Part shown: piece after piece, positions 34,292-46,480 of the stretch | Numbering within the stretch: position 1 is the stretch's first letter | Layout: every line of letters starts with the position of its first letter | Assembly (NCBI GenBank): GCA_019095985.1 | Contig: CM032666.1 | Location: forward strand, 6,409,282 to 6,473,281 | Reading direction: 5' to 3' | Source: Streblospio benedicti | Taxonomy: Eukaryota > Annelida > Polychaeta > Spionida > Spionidae | DNA length: 64,000 nucleotides | Made by a program: the position numbers and the translations under genes | Notes under the pieces: generated by a model | What the model saw: the letters and a program-made list of their open reading frames with translations, nothing else | Databases searched by the model: none | Told to the model about the DNA's origin: nothing

Positions 34292-35562
34292 TACATAAAA
34301 TGTATATGATAATTTCAGTTCCCAAAATCCTTGCTATACTAACCATGGAATTTTTGCTTTTCAGAATATGAGTCTGCCGCTTATTTGCCAAGTGAACTTT
34401 GTGTCGATGACCTTGGACTTCCCCCAGGACTCCCTCCATTTAAATGTGAGCAGTAATGTTTGTTGAATATCTGTCCATAACTAAGAACTAAGATTTTTTC
34501 ACACATTTGCTAACCAGTCTCCAAGAATAAAGCAAATGAAATTGGAATAAAATACTCAGTTGTCTCGACTATGAACCAACCCGGATTGTTGTGTATGAAA
34601 TAATTGCACGAAATATGAATTCTCTTGATCAAAAAAGTATTATGTATATTTCAGGCTGAAAAAGAACAAGTTCTTGTTCATCTGTTACCATTTCACCGAC
34701 CTTTTGGTTATCAATTTTCGGGATCTCTGATCAACAACTGCTATGGTGAAGAGACTGGGAGCCTGGACTCCTGTGCCAGGAGTGGACCTACAAAGAAACA
34801 TATCGGCATGTCGTTTGCTGTAAGTAGAAGTGTGACTTTTGGAGGACTAAAATTTGGATTGTTCTGAAATAATTTTCAAGGGGAAATATTTTATAGTCAT
34901 TGTCCAAGACCAATCTGTGAAACTCTACAGGGATTGAGGGCATTTTCAAATGTATTGGGTATTGAGTTATGTTAATTATGCTTGCCTAACTCTGAGATTT
35001 AGAGACTATACATCTACATGTACATAAAATGTATATGATCATTACAGTTCCCAAAATCCTTGCTGTACTAACCATGGAATTTTTGCTTTTCAGAATGTAA
35101 GTCTGCCGCTTATTTGCCAATTGGCCATTTGACAAGTGCCCTTCGTTATGACGACCTGGGACTTTCCCCAGGACTCCCTCCATTTAAATGTGAGCAATAA
35201 TGTTTGTTGAATAACTGTTCATAACTAAGAACTAAGATTTTTTTACACATTTGCTAACCAGTCTCCAAGAATAAACGCAAATGAAATTGGAATAAAATAC
35301 TCTGTTTTCTCGACCGTGCACCAACCCTGATTTTTGTGTATGAAATAATTGCACCAAATATGAAATCGCTTGATCAAAAAAGTATTTTGTATATTTCAGG
35401 CTGAAATAGAATGAGTACTTGTTCATCGCCCTTTTGGTTGTCAATTTTCGGGATCTCTGACAACGGCCATGATGAAGAGACTGAGAGGGAGATTAAACAG
35501 CAGTTCAAAACATCTGTGACTTTGTTTACCCACTGGTAAGGACTGATGAATAGTTAGAGCTA

Positions 35563-36393
35563 CAGTACTGATGATGAATTAGAGATATGGAATTTAGCCG
35601 AATATTTCAATTTTTAAACAAATGACCGAATCAAGGCGAAAGAATCTATAAAATGTAAATGATAAATTCTCATTTTACTCACCTTGGCGATAATACAGGA
35701 TATTCTCTAATTACACAAATGAAAAGAAGCATGAATGTCTGAAAATTCGATAAATTCGTGAAATGTCCGTAAATTGTGTTAATAATTGGAATCTGTATGC
35801 TGTCAAGACCTTATATTGTGCAAATTCTGAGAAAAAGAAAGAATTATTCTAATTTGGAGAATGACACATGAAGTCAATTCTGTAAAATCGCAAATTTGTT
35901 CGTGTTCTTCGCAAAATTCTTTCAGGTGGTATCACCCAACTTTTCAGCGATCTTATTTTGGTTATGTGTTATTTAAAATTACTGTTTCAAGTTTATTTGC
36001 TGCATTATGCAACATGAAGGATAACAGATTTTCCATTTGCTTGCGTTTATACTGCCATGGGGTGATATAGCAAAATGAAATTAAAAATAAAACAAACTTG
36101 TGTTACGTTAGATTTTGAATTTTGCGAATTATGCGAATCAAAGCATCAATATTATTCATTGAGAAATTCTTTGAAACTTATGATAGGAAGAGAATTTTGC
36201 AAATTTTGAGAAGTGGAACCAAAGAAGGCGAATTGTAGAGGTAGACTATGTATTTTTCCGAATCTGTCACTAGATCCAAGGTGAGGTTGAAGAATTTACT
36301 GTAGAAAAATGAAAACACCGAATATAGGTTAATAGAATTTTGGGAATGAGAATTTACTGAAAATTCTCTGTTTATAATTCGTAATCAGTACTG
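35563..36393. mobile_element. MITE, CAGTAC family, copy 3
   Basis: Left end CAGTACTGATGATGAATTA; right end TAATTCGTAATCAGTACTG, its imperfect reverse complement. TA flanks at 35561-35562 and 36394-36395. 831 bp, AT-rich, non-coding. It begins 25 bp after the end of the exon-like array. Confidence 0.72.
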
Positions 36394-36426
36394 TATCTCA
36401 AACAACATGTACATATACAGATCTAT

Positions 36427-39394
36427 CCCAGCGGGCAAAAAAATTTTTTTTTCACCCCCATTATGGTGGAAATTAGGTAGATAATTTGTGTATTGTAACA
36501 CGAGCATTAAATCCATGTGGATAGATAGCATTTTTACTCCCCCTGATATACACGTGTAGAAATGAATCAATATCTGTGCTCCCCTCAAATCCACATGTAA
36601 ATTAAGATGAACTTGATATCTACGTGGATTACCCACCCTCAAATCCACTTCTGCTTTGGTAACGGATGTTCATTGTAGGAAAAGGAGTATGAACATCAAA
36701 AGTCATGCAAAGTGAAATAATTTTGTAAATAATTGATTTTCGTAGATATAATAAGCTAACCTACACGAATTCACACAGCGGATACCACATAAACCGATTT
36801 TAAAAGGATATACTGAAGCACAGTTACGTCTGCACGATGTATCACGCAATATTCATGCTAAAATGTAACAAGTCCTTGAGATCAAGTTTTCTGGACGTTT
36901 CTGGACGTTTTCTGGCATGTAAGCATTATAATATATATTTTTGTTTGTTTTATGTTGTTTTTGATTGCCTGATGCTATGGCATTATTGTACGATGGCGGG
37001 AAGTGACAGAAAAACATCTTGCAAAATGACAATCTGACCATTTTGCACCAATGGTGGAAATAAAGTGGATAATCTACCTAGAAAAGACAAGGAATACCCT
37101 GCTCAAATCCACGTGGAAAGGACCTAGAAATACCCCCACATTTCTACCAGAAATACCCCAACATTTCAACCTGTAATGCCTCCACATTTCAACCCAAAAT
37201 CCACAGTGTAATAATGTTGCAGGTTACACGTAATTTCAACCAAATATCCATGTGTATAAAGATGCTTTGTTTCCACGTGGATTCAACCATAAATTGCCCA
37301 TTGGGATAGTGTTCAAAGAACACGGCATCACTAGAATGACATTGCATTATGAATTTGAGAAGAAAACACCCAGTGGGCAATTGATGGTGGAATCCACGTT
37401 GAAACGAAGCATCCTTATCCATGTGGATATGTAGTTGAAATAACGTGTAACCTGCAACATTTTTACACATGAATTTTGGGTGGAAATGTGGGGGTATTAC
37501 AGGTTGAAATGTGGGGGTATTTCTGGTAGAAATGTGGGGGTAATTTTGGTGGAAATCTGGGGATATTTCTGTGTTGTTTCTACGTGGATTTGATGGTGGA
37601 AATGTGGGGTATTTCTAAGTGGATTATCCAGTTTATTTCCACCATCGGTTTGAAATGTGCAGAGATGTCATTTTGCAAGATGTTTTTCAGTCACTTCCCA
37701 CCATCCTATAACAATAATACATAGCATCAGGCAATCAAAAATAACATAAATCAAACAAAAATATATATTAATATAATAATGACAAGTCATATCACGGGCC
37801 AGCAGGTTGCTGAGCAAACAATCATTTGTATACTATATTTAGACATTGTCATACAAATGTAAACTTAAAAAACCTGACATGGTGAGCGCATATATAGTGA
37901 TTCAATATTCAAAAGAAAAATAATTTTTCCAGATAAACTTTAATGCAACATATACTGTTATCATTCTCTTATGGCTGTCGATTATTTTGTACATAAGAGT
38001 GACTATCATCGGTAGTCACAGTTGTTTGTGGGTTTGGCGACACTGGATATTCTAAATTTAGAACACTACCTATGAAACGTGCAAATACAATATTGCTGAT
38101 TTTAAGAAGTTAGTCTGAACTGTGAGGGAGTGAATTTGAACTCCAATGGAATGGAAAAGAAAGCGGCGATGTTTACGTTGATTCATAGCCTTGTTTAACC
38201 AGACTCTGTATTGCATACAGAGCCTGGTCCAGTTGACACATTTGGTTTGTAATCCGAGATGGCGACCAGTTTATGTAAGACGTTCAGAGATATGCGGGGC
38301 ACGTTATTGTTTGGAGGGTTGACGTTTTAAGGAACACGTTGAACGCACTGTGTCCTACTTGAACGCTGCATGTTTTACGCTTGTCGCTATGTATTCTCGG
38401 AAGTATGCCGCCATTAACATTATTGTAAACAAGCTAGATATTTTATTGGTGATCTGAATTTCGGGCATTTTAGTATATACGTGTATTGTTAGTATGTATA
38501 CAATGTGTCGAATAAAATAGATTGTAATCAAAATATCATGGGATCATTCATAACACCTAGATATGGAACCCAATTGACGTTATCAGGAAGGAAAGAATCG
38601 AATCGGCAGTCTGTTGTCAACATCAAGCTGTCAATCACTCGTCACGTACAAATAGCCTCGTTCAACCAGACTCTATTGCATGAAATGAGCGCCGCCATTA
38701 CAGAGTCTGGTTGATCGAGACTACGTACAAAAGGGACTAGTCCGTGAGCCACATTCTCTTATAGCTACTTTGGTGGAAGTGGGCGTGGCATCATGAAATA
38801 ATAACGCTCTTTTCTGAAAATATTTCCGGGACTTTGCGGGAGTGAACTCTACATTAAAGGCCGTGCCTGCCGGCCCGTATAATGCTCACATTTAACCGGC
38901 TTGCCAGAAAACGTGGTCTCCTAAAGATTTGGCACATTTCACCAACTTCAGCATGGATTATTGTGTGATACACGATGCAGACGTAACTGTGCTTTGGTAG
39001 ATCCTTATAAAATGAGTTTATGTGGTATCCGCTGTGTTAATTCGTGCAGGTTAGCTTATTATATCCACGAAAATCAATTATTGGCGTTCATTTTGAATTT
39101 CCTATGGTCGGCCACTATTGTTTTCACAACAACAAACACGTGGTAGCATGCAATCAGCCTTTATCAACAATGAACATCCTTTATCAAAGCAGAAGTGGAT
39201 TTGACGGGGAGTAATCCACGTAGATATCAAGTTCATTTTTACACGTGGATTTGAAGGGGAGTAAAGATCTATGAAATCAACTTGGATTTTTACACATGGA
39301 TTTCATGGGGAGTAAAAATGCTATCTATCCACTAATTATCTACCTAATTTCCACCATAATGGGGGTGAAAAAATGTGGTTTTGCCTCCTGGGCA
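36427..39394. mobile_element. ~3-kb foldback element with ~230-bp inverted ends and nested palindrome
   Basis: The outer ends carry ATGGTGGAAATTAGGTAGAT on the left (about 36465) and its reverse complement on the right (about 39335). Both arms continue through matching TGGATAGATAGCATTTTTAC and ATCCACGTAGATATCAAGTT blocks. Inside, 36700-37310 and 37371-37790 form a second inverted pair (CGATGGCGGGAAGTGACAG left, CACTTCCCACCAT right; GCCCATTGGGA facing CCCAGTGGGC across about 60 bp). The arms contain short repeated modules of the type GGTGGAAATGTGGGGGTATT. The 37.8-39.18 kb part is unrelated non-coding DNA with GTTCAACCAGACTCT-type inverted pairs (38190-38290, 38650-38715). No transposase is recognised. 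Confidence 0.62.
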
Positions 39395-39478
39395 TCAGAA
39401 TGAATTTACAGCAGTGATTAATATCCAGCAAAACATATTACCCTGTGTGTTGCAATAGTGCCATGTTAATAACCGATA

Positions 39479-39969
39479 CAGTACTGATCTTGTCGGAAGT
39501 ATACAGAAGAAAAATGTTCTGTAGCTTTCACAAATTATGGCTTCTTTATAACTCTCCTGAAGTTACGTTTATTCTGTTTATTCCCCTTGTATTATGCATT
39601 TAACGGAGGTTCCCGCAATAGAAAGAATATTTCAAAATGTTCATGACCACTGTGGAGATTGTGACAGATTCTTTATGCATAGGGTGTCAGTACGATGTCT
39701 GCACTTTTTAACCAATTGCTGCTATTGCTGTGGAGGAAATAAACGAGGGCACCCAAACTAATCTGAATATTAATGAGCAATTTTAGTCTCAAAGATGGAT
39801 ACCAATGTGCAAAAGTATAATAAATTGTTCTGATTATTACGTTTTTCTGTTTATTTTCGATAATCATAAGGGTAGTAGTTTCATTGATTGAGCAGGGCCG
39901 AGAAAATCGTGACAGCTGTAACTTTGTTTCAAATTGTTATGAATATTACTTAACTTCGTGCAGTGACTG
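39479..39969. mobile_element. MITE, CAGTAC family, copy 4 (degraded right end)
   Basis: Left end CAGTACTGATCTTGTCGGAAG after a TA; the likely right end is CAGTGACTG followed by TA (39970-39971). Internal blocks (TTCTGTAGCTT, AACGGAGGTTCCCG, AAGAATATTTC) are collinear with copy 1 at 10.3 kb. Non-coding. Confidence 0.6.
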
Positions 39970-40460
39970 TAATGATAAGCATGTATAATAAAAACAAATA
40001 AATTGCAAAAAAGCCAACTAATTAATTACAAAGTGCCCAAAATCGAATCACTTCGGTGTTGCTTCACATACCTCATAGTTGTGTTAAGTTTGTAAGAAAT
40101 AGTCATCCGTTAAAACTCCATCAAAGTTTCATAATCTAAGAGAAGTATCAGGCTTTACAGTTTTATGAAACTGTCCAAAGTACCAGGAAATGTTGGATCG
40201 GTGATATAACACCTAAGGGTGGCAATCGGGTTAGTATGTCAGTCATCATGTTAAAGTCCTGAGTGGGTGGCTGTCAAAAAGTGATCTGTCGGCTATAAGT
40301 CGACTTCCCCTCTTTGAAATGGATATTTAGGCACTGAATATTCAACCTATAGGTGATGATAGATGGTAATCTTGTTTAGGTTTAACTGATGAATGCCAAA
40401 GTACTCCATGGATAGTAACTGTTTATCTTTTAATAACTAAGATCTATTTTTCTTTTTCAG

Positions 40461-40643
40461 CCCGAGATGTCTGAGTGGTTGCATGCAGTACGAAGTCTTC
40501 AAAGTTTCCACTCGGCAGGCTACATCCGCCTGGTGCATCGAGCCATTGACCTCATGTTCGTAGACCATGTGCCCAAATATGGGGAGGGACTTTATGGAAT
40601 AGGCCGCGGAAGGAATTCAGCGAGCATGAGCAAGATATTTTAA
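40461..40643 (+). CDS. Exon-like ORF, 60 codons, unknown protein
   Basis: A strong acceptor (TCTTTTTCAG ending 40460) opens a frame of 60 codons ending in TAA. It reads PEMSEWLHAVRSLQSF, then HSAGYIRLVHRAIDLMF and DHVPKYGEGLYGIGRGR. Balanced codon use and amphipathic character look like a genuine terminal exon. Entry in phase 0 fits the phase-0 donor of array segment B (GTTTGCT/GTAAGT). It could be the last exon of the gene that gave rise to the tandem array. I do not recognise a family. Confidence 0.45.
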   Translation, partial: PEMSEWLHAVRSLQSFHSAGYIRLVHRAIDLMFVDHVPKYGEGLYGIGRGRNSASMSKIF

Positions 40644-40689
40644 GTTTTACGCCATGTTGGAATCACTGGATGCACCCGATAAGTTCTGA

Positions 40690-43600
40690 TTTTTCTACTG
40701 GTCAATGTCGTAGGCCAATGCTTGGAGTAACATTGCTTGTAGCCTTTTTGGCGGATGATGCAAAGGCTTGCGAGTAATAAATGCTATAGCTAACATTCCC
40801 TTTTCTATTATGGCGTATCGAGTCTCCACATCTGTCAGCGCTCTGCTGGCATACACTATGGGACGGCATTGGGACGCTTGTCTTGTAGTAGAGCCAGTGG
40901 CGTATCTACTGTAACGCACACAACGCAGTGCGTACACATTGATTTATTGATTTTCTACCCTTAAAATGATACATGTACATGGATCGCGTATTAAATACAG
41001 CATTCACTGTCACTGACTGGCTTGCAAATTTTTAATTCATCCGTTGTCCATTTTCATTTTAATTTAAAGATGGACAAAACATACATTTATAGTGATCTCT
41101 ATTATCATATAATAGATGAATCACCCAGTCAAGATTTAAGAAGGCAAATGCTTACAATGTAGACCATTTCCCGGGACTTCAAATATTTCCATCAAGGTAG
41201 ATAAGCTCTGTATCGCCTAACACAAGTAGACCTCGTATTTACAGTTCATTATTAATTAGAAAATAATGAGAACTACCTTATAGTTCTAAACTCTGTAGTA
41301 CTGTTCTAGTACTAAACGGTCTATTTTTTTTTAAAGTAGTTTTTAAAGTCTTAATAATAGTCTACATTCGGTACCATTTGTTACTAGCACGTGTGCAAGT
41401 TTCAAAGAACAAAACTTGCATGAAATTTATGCTGGAAGAAAAAAACAATGAATAGGCCTATCCCTGGTATCCCATGTAAACTCATTAATCTCAGTTTGGC
41501 CAGTCCAGTTTCGTATAAACGTGGTGCCCAAAACGAACATGCACAACTGGATAGTTTGCTTTTTCAAGAAAATCCTCAGTGAGAGTACCAGTGTAATGTT
41601 TCTGTAAAAAGAGACATTAATGTAACTGGTTAGTTAAGTAGAATTATATTTTCTCATATTTGAATAATAAATTATGAAAAAAATGTAATTAAAGTAATTC
41701 ATAGTTTTTGCCAAGAGATTGCCCCAACTGCAACCATTTTTCCTACAATTTTTAAAGAAATTCTGGGCGGAATCATCTAGCAGACACCCCCCTCCCACAC
41801 ACACCCTCGATCGGCTTCGTGCCTACGGCAGCTGGCTGCAGTGCCTTCAGCACTGTTTTTCAAAATGCAGTTGTGCATACACATCAGCAAAATCCTGCCT
41901 ACACCACTGATTTCCTTTTCTATTATGGTGTATCGAGTCTCCACATCTGTCAGCGCTCTGCTGGCCTACACTATGGGATGCTGGTCTTGTAGTAGAGCTG
42001 CACCGAGACCATTTTTACTTGCATCGTACTGTATTGTTAGAGGCTTGTTATAGTCAAAGTAGGCCAATACCGGTGCCTTGGTGAGGAGTTTTTTAAGTTT
42101 GACAAAAGCATTCCCCTGTGCCTCATTCCAGTGCCATTCTTTGTTTTTGTGGGTGAGCTGGCCAATTGGGCGGATCAGTACTGTCAGGTTTGGAACAAAT
42201 CTTGCTAAGTATGTCACTGTTCCCTTCAGTCGTTCGACTGCCGCTTTGTGCGATGGACTTTCCATCTCCAGTACAGCAAGTATCTTTTCTGGGTCTTTAC
42301 TTACAATGTGTCCGAGGAAAGGAATCTCCAGCAGACAAAATTTGCATTTCTGATTGTTCAATTTGATTCCATTCTCTTCACATCCTGGGCTAGCGCTAGA
42401 CCCATCTCAAATTTAGCCAATTGGCTAAACGACGACAATTTGTTTTAGCCAATTGAATTTTTTTTAGCCAATTGGCACTAAATATTTCTTAGCCAAATTG
42501 AATTTATTTTTAGCCAAGCAAAAACCTATGTAAATTAATTAACGTGGTAATGATAACACAAACATCATTACTTTTATAGTTACTACTTTCATCTGATCAA
42601 ATTGTGTTTAATTTTCCGACGTTCCGGCGAGAACCATGAAGGTTATAGAACTTTCAAAACTCGAGAAAAAGACCCTGCTTATGACTGGTTTGCATCAACC
42701 AATGAAGTACATTGGCCAATAATGGATACAAACACTATATTTTCTTAATTTTAAAGCAATTTTTTCTGAGGGTGGCCGGTGGGACTGGACCGCCATCTGG
42801 CCACCCGCATTGACAGGTGTCATGCCAGGGGAGTGGGGAGATGGGATATACTTTCATTTTTGTTTGTATTTTATCATTACATTGTGAGGTTCAAACAGCT
42901 GCACTCAATATTAAAAACGAACCTAGTCTACCCGCCTTAATTCTTTATTATTAATTAATACCAACAAACGTTTAATCCAAGGATTTTGCAATAACAGAGA
43001 TCGTTCTAAGACTAAAATCCTAAAAATGTGTGCTCGCCGCTTGCTAGATGTGAAACTATATAGTAATTCATCGCGGAATCATGTTTTATTTACTCACAAT
43101 GAAAGTGTCGATATGGCTGTCTATGGCACGATACTTTCTCGTTAGAAATGATGATATATAAATATGCAAAATATCGGCTTTATTCAAATAATTTCCTGCC
43201 ATTTTCACCCTTATGGGCGCCGTCATCTTTGATGTCAATGCGCGAACGTTGTTCCGAAATGTCAACTAGAACGATGGCGAACGGCGTTCTGACATTTTAG
43301 TTTCGATTTAGCAGACGTTTTTTATGAATTTTTCTTAAATAAAAATGATTTGCCACATTGGCAAAAGAGTAAGCAAAATCTCTCGCCCATCCTTAAAATC
43401 TCTCGCCCATGGCGATAAAACGAACTGACGCGCGACCCCAGACATCTGATCAATAGATTATGCAGATTCCTGTCATGGTGACTATCACTTGATCCATGTA
43501 CAATTATGTCATCCGCAACACAATGAACACAATCTAGTCCTTCCAGAGCTTGTTGTAGGCGTTTCTGAAAGATTTCACTAGACACTTTCAGTCCAAACTT

Positions 43601-44020
43601 AAAATTTTCGCGCTTCAATGCCAGATTCAGTTTTGATGGAACTTTTTGTAATTGATACCCGGGAATTGATCGTGATCAAATTCATTTGCTCCACAGCTGT
43701 TTTACTGAGAGGAGGAGTAAGGTTATTGTCTTCCACTACAACATAGAGTGTTTATTCACCATCATTTTGCAGTATACAGGCTTTTTTGTGGCTTGAACAT
43801 TGGTAATGTCTATAACTGTATTTATACTTTTTGTTGAGCTGGAGCTATAGTCATTTTGCACACCATGTACGCTCCTCTTTTTGCATCGTTTGGATACTTT
43901 AAAGTGGTTCATTTCACCACACGCCTCACATTCTTTACCCCATAATGGGCATTCCCCTTTCCACTCTAGTGCATGTCTACAAAGAATATTTACGTTTCTT
44001 GGCTCAATTTCATGCAAAAA
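40690..44020 (-). mobile_element. Broken Ty3/gypsy-like retroelement remains
   Basis: A fossil on the minus strand. Parts visible in order are a gag-type zinc-knuckle region (about 43.74-44.02 kb), a reverse-transcriptase piece (about 43.32-43.62 kb), a connection/RNase H piece (about 41.94-42.36 kb) and a second RNase H-like piece (40.70-40.94 kb). It is interrupted by unrelated sequence, has many breaks and no identified long terminal repeats, and looks old. The 41.94 and 40.80 kb pieces share a segment, so at least two copies or a local duplication contribute. Confidence 0.75.
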
Positions 44021-44021
44021 A

Positions 44022-45180
44022 GCACACTAGCTGCCACCATGTAGAAACATGTGCTAAACCTTTTATTTCTAGAACTTGCTACAAGGGATCGGTTATTGAT
44101 TTACAACATATGTTAGGGGACTAGCTCTTGGTTAAGTACAAGTATGAGATATTTAACATATTGTCACAACTGTAGTACTGTCCTGGTACGTCATACGTAT
44201 TGATGTAACTCACTTGCTTAATATTTTACATCTTGGCCTGCAGAGTATTAGTTTTTGTCTCCATATTGGAATGTGTCAAATTTTAATGTCTTTTTAAGTT
44301 CATATTTTGTGGGTGGATGTCCTAGCTAGATACCTCCATACAATTGGTGATCATTGGTGTTCTATCACTTATGACCCTTTGTTTGTAGGACACAGTTTCT
44401 TATTTTATTCATGATACATGCAGTTTGTTGGCATCCCGGGCATTTATTATTCTTTCCAAATCATTGGCAAAATTGGTGCCCATCAAACACTTCCAGTCCT
44501 TGTACACTCTCTACTGATTGCTAGAGTCCTACTCAAGATGGCGGAATAATCCAATTTATTCTCAAAATTAGTGAAGAAATGTAGGTAAAATTTCTGTTGC
44601 CTACTTGTGTAATACTGTTTCCCAACAATGTTTTCTAGCTTACACTTAACTTTATTTCCTGCTTAAGTAAGAGACATGGGAATAATTAATTTTGCCCTTG
44701 GAATACTTATTTGCACCCCTAATATACAGGTTTGGGACATCAAATGTAAGGCATAGTTTTTCAACAGATTCAAGAGCTAGTTCCTTATCGGTATTTATAT
44801 GATATTTATCCCGTTCTTGCTTCGAGACAAGGCACTCCTGCTTTATGGCTGTTGCAACAATACAACAATCCAAGTCATCGGCTGTTTTTTCTCCAAGTGC
44901 AAATATTTTACTTTTGAAGGTCAAAGGTGACACTTCCAGTCCTCATAAGCTCTCGACTGATTACTGGAGCCCTACTCGTTCTTTGGTTATGGTAGACGGG
45001 ATTCCTCAGTAGCCATCTTGTACACTTACTATGTCTGGAGATTTTTGCTTAGGAATGTCCTTTGTATGATTTTTTCTTGCAATTGGATGTCCAGAGTGCA
45101 TCCAAGGAGGCTATTGCTCTGCTGCGTTTGATACTCTACTGAGCACGGCACAGCTTCAGGTCAGAGCAGTTGCCACCTGT
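44022..45180. other. No clear gene; left edge of the duplicated blocks
   Basis: A 93-codon minus-strand frame (44652-44933) with lysine-rich, protein-like composition (KIFALGEKTADDLDCC) is present, and part of it recurs at about 46.1-46.2 and 49.45-49.56 kb. It is therefore a piece of the repeated block and not an independent gene. No domain recognised. Confidence 0.35.
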
Positions 45181-45181
45181 G

Positions 45182-45699
45182 GTTTAATATGTGTGAAGAC
45201 TTGGCATCTTCTTTATATTATATATTATGCCACCCTAGTGGCTTGAACCTCATTTGGTTTAATATGTGTGAAGACTTGGCATCTTCTTTTTATTATATAT
45301 TATGTCACCCTAGTGGCTTGAACCTCATTTGGTTTAATATGTGTGAAGACTTGGCATCTTCTTTATATTATATATTATGCCACCCTAGTGGCTTGAACCT
45401 CATTTGGTTTAATATGTGTGAAGATTTGGCATCTTCTTTATATTATATATTATGCCACCCTAGTGGCTTGAACCTCATTTGGTTTAATATGTGTGAAGAC
45501 TTGGCATCTTCTTTTTATTATATATTATGTCACCCTAGTGGCTTGAACCTCATTTGGTTTAATATGTGTGAAGAACCTTGGCATCTTCTTTATATTATAT
45601 ATTATGCCACCCTAGTGGCTTGAACCTCATTTGGTTTAATATGTGTGAAGACTTGGCATCTTCTTTTTATTATATATTATGTCACCCTAGTGGCTTGAA
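45182..45699. repeat. 75-bp minisatellite array 1 (about seven units)
   Basis: Each unit contains GGTTTAATATGTGTGAAG, CATCTTCTTT, ATATATTATG and CACCCTAGTGGCTTGAA. Units exist in two types that differ at CTTTATATT versus CTTTTTATT and at ATGCC versus ATGTC. Because 75 is a multiple of three, one frame stays open with a 25-residue period (MCEDLASSLYYILCHPSG). That frame is a by-product of the repeat. Confidence 0.9.
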
Positions 45700-46480
45700 A
45701 TAGGTATGTCCCTCAGCTGATTGCTCGCTGAACACCCCATTGACCACTCGGTCAGAATCGATGTCCAAAGGTCGAAAGGTGGCCTTGGGGTGGGAATGGC
45801 TAATCAGCTAGTTGTAGGGCTCTACACCTATTATTATATTACTCCTTTTCCACATGCAAATGTGGAAAATCTACAACCGGGTTCCCTTGCATTTGGTAGC
45901 TCTCTTAGAAAAATCTCTCTGGTAATGCCACACATGAAGTCTGAAGATTTGCGGATTGTTGTGAACACATTCCAGTTATTCTAGACCCATGATTTATGAG
46001 GAGTCGAATATTAATGTCTTTATCAGAGGTGATCCCATTGTTATATTTTTATCACGAGAGTTCGTACTTTAATTTCACCAAACCCGTCTTTTTATATGAT
46101 ATTTATCCCGTTCTTGCTTCGAGACAAGGCACTCCTGCTTTATGGCTGTTGCAACAATACAATAATCCAAGTCATCGGCTGTTTTTTCTCCAAGTGCAAA
46201 TATTTTACTTTTGAAGGTCATAGGTGACACTTCCAGTCCTCATAAGCTCTCGACTGATTACTGGAGCCCCACTCGTTCTTTGGTTATGGTAGACGGGATT
46301 CCTCGGTAGCCATCTTGTACACTTACTCACTATGTCTGGAGATTTTTGCTTAGGAATGTCCTTTGTATGATTTTTCCTTGCAATTGGATGTCCAGAGTGC
46401 ATCCAAGGAGGCTATTGCTCTGCTGCGTTTGATACTCTACTGAGCATGGCACAGCTTCAGGTCAGAGCAGTTGCCACCTG

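Larger units (their letters stand above)
27480..35540 (+). repeat. Nine-unit tandem array (~0.7 kb per unit) with two exon-like segments per unit
   Basis: Segment A (TTTTCAG acceptor, GTGAGC donor-like end) is at 27729-27808, 28433-28513, 29130-29210, 29856-29936, 31562-31641, 32272-32352, 32996-33076, 34365-34445 and 35094-35189. Segment B (ATATTTCAG acceptor, GTAAGTAG donor) is at 28022-28158, 28723-28859, 29417-29553, 30144-30280, 31853-31989, 32562-32725, 33286-33422, 34655-34819 and 35400-35535. All A copies are open in the phase-1 frame (core SAAYLPSELC..DDL), two of them 80 nt and the rest 81 or 96 nt. Copies of B mostly stop at a TAA inside the segment (WPGVYL then stop); the 165-nt copy at 34655 is open throughout. 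The units may be duplicated 3' exons of the host gene or decayed copies of them. Two MITEs interrupt the array. Confidence 0.8.

Noticed and set aside
32152-35183. Repeated minus-strand frames starting MEGVLGKV or MEGVLEKV
   Set aside because: They are the antisense of exon-like segment A in successive array units; the + frame keeps splice signals, the antisense does not.
37189-37470. 93-codon minus-strand frame and its + counterpart
   Set aside because: Both are products of the palindromic centre of the foldback element, giving similar peptides (GFHHQLPTG, GFNHKLPIG) on opposite strands.
45189-45623. 144-codon protein with 25-residue repeats
   Set aside because: It is the translation of a 75-bp minisatellite; no start context, no domain and the same in all four arrays.
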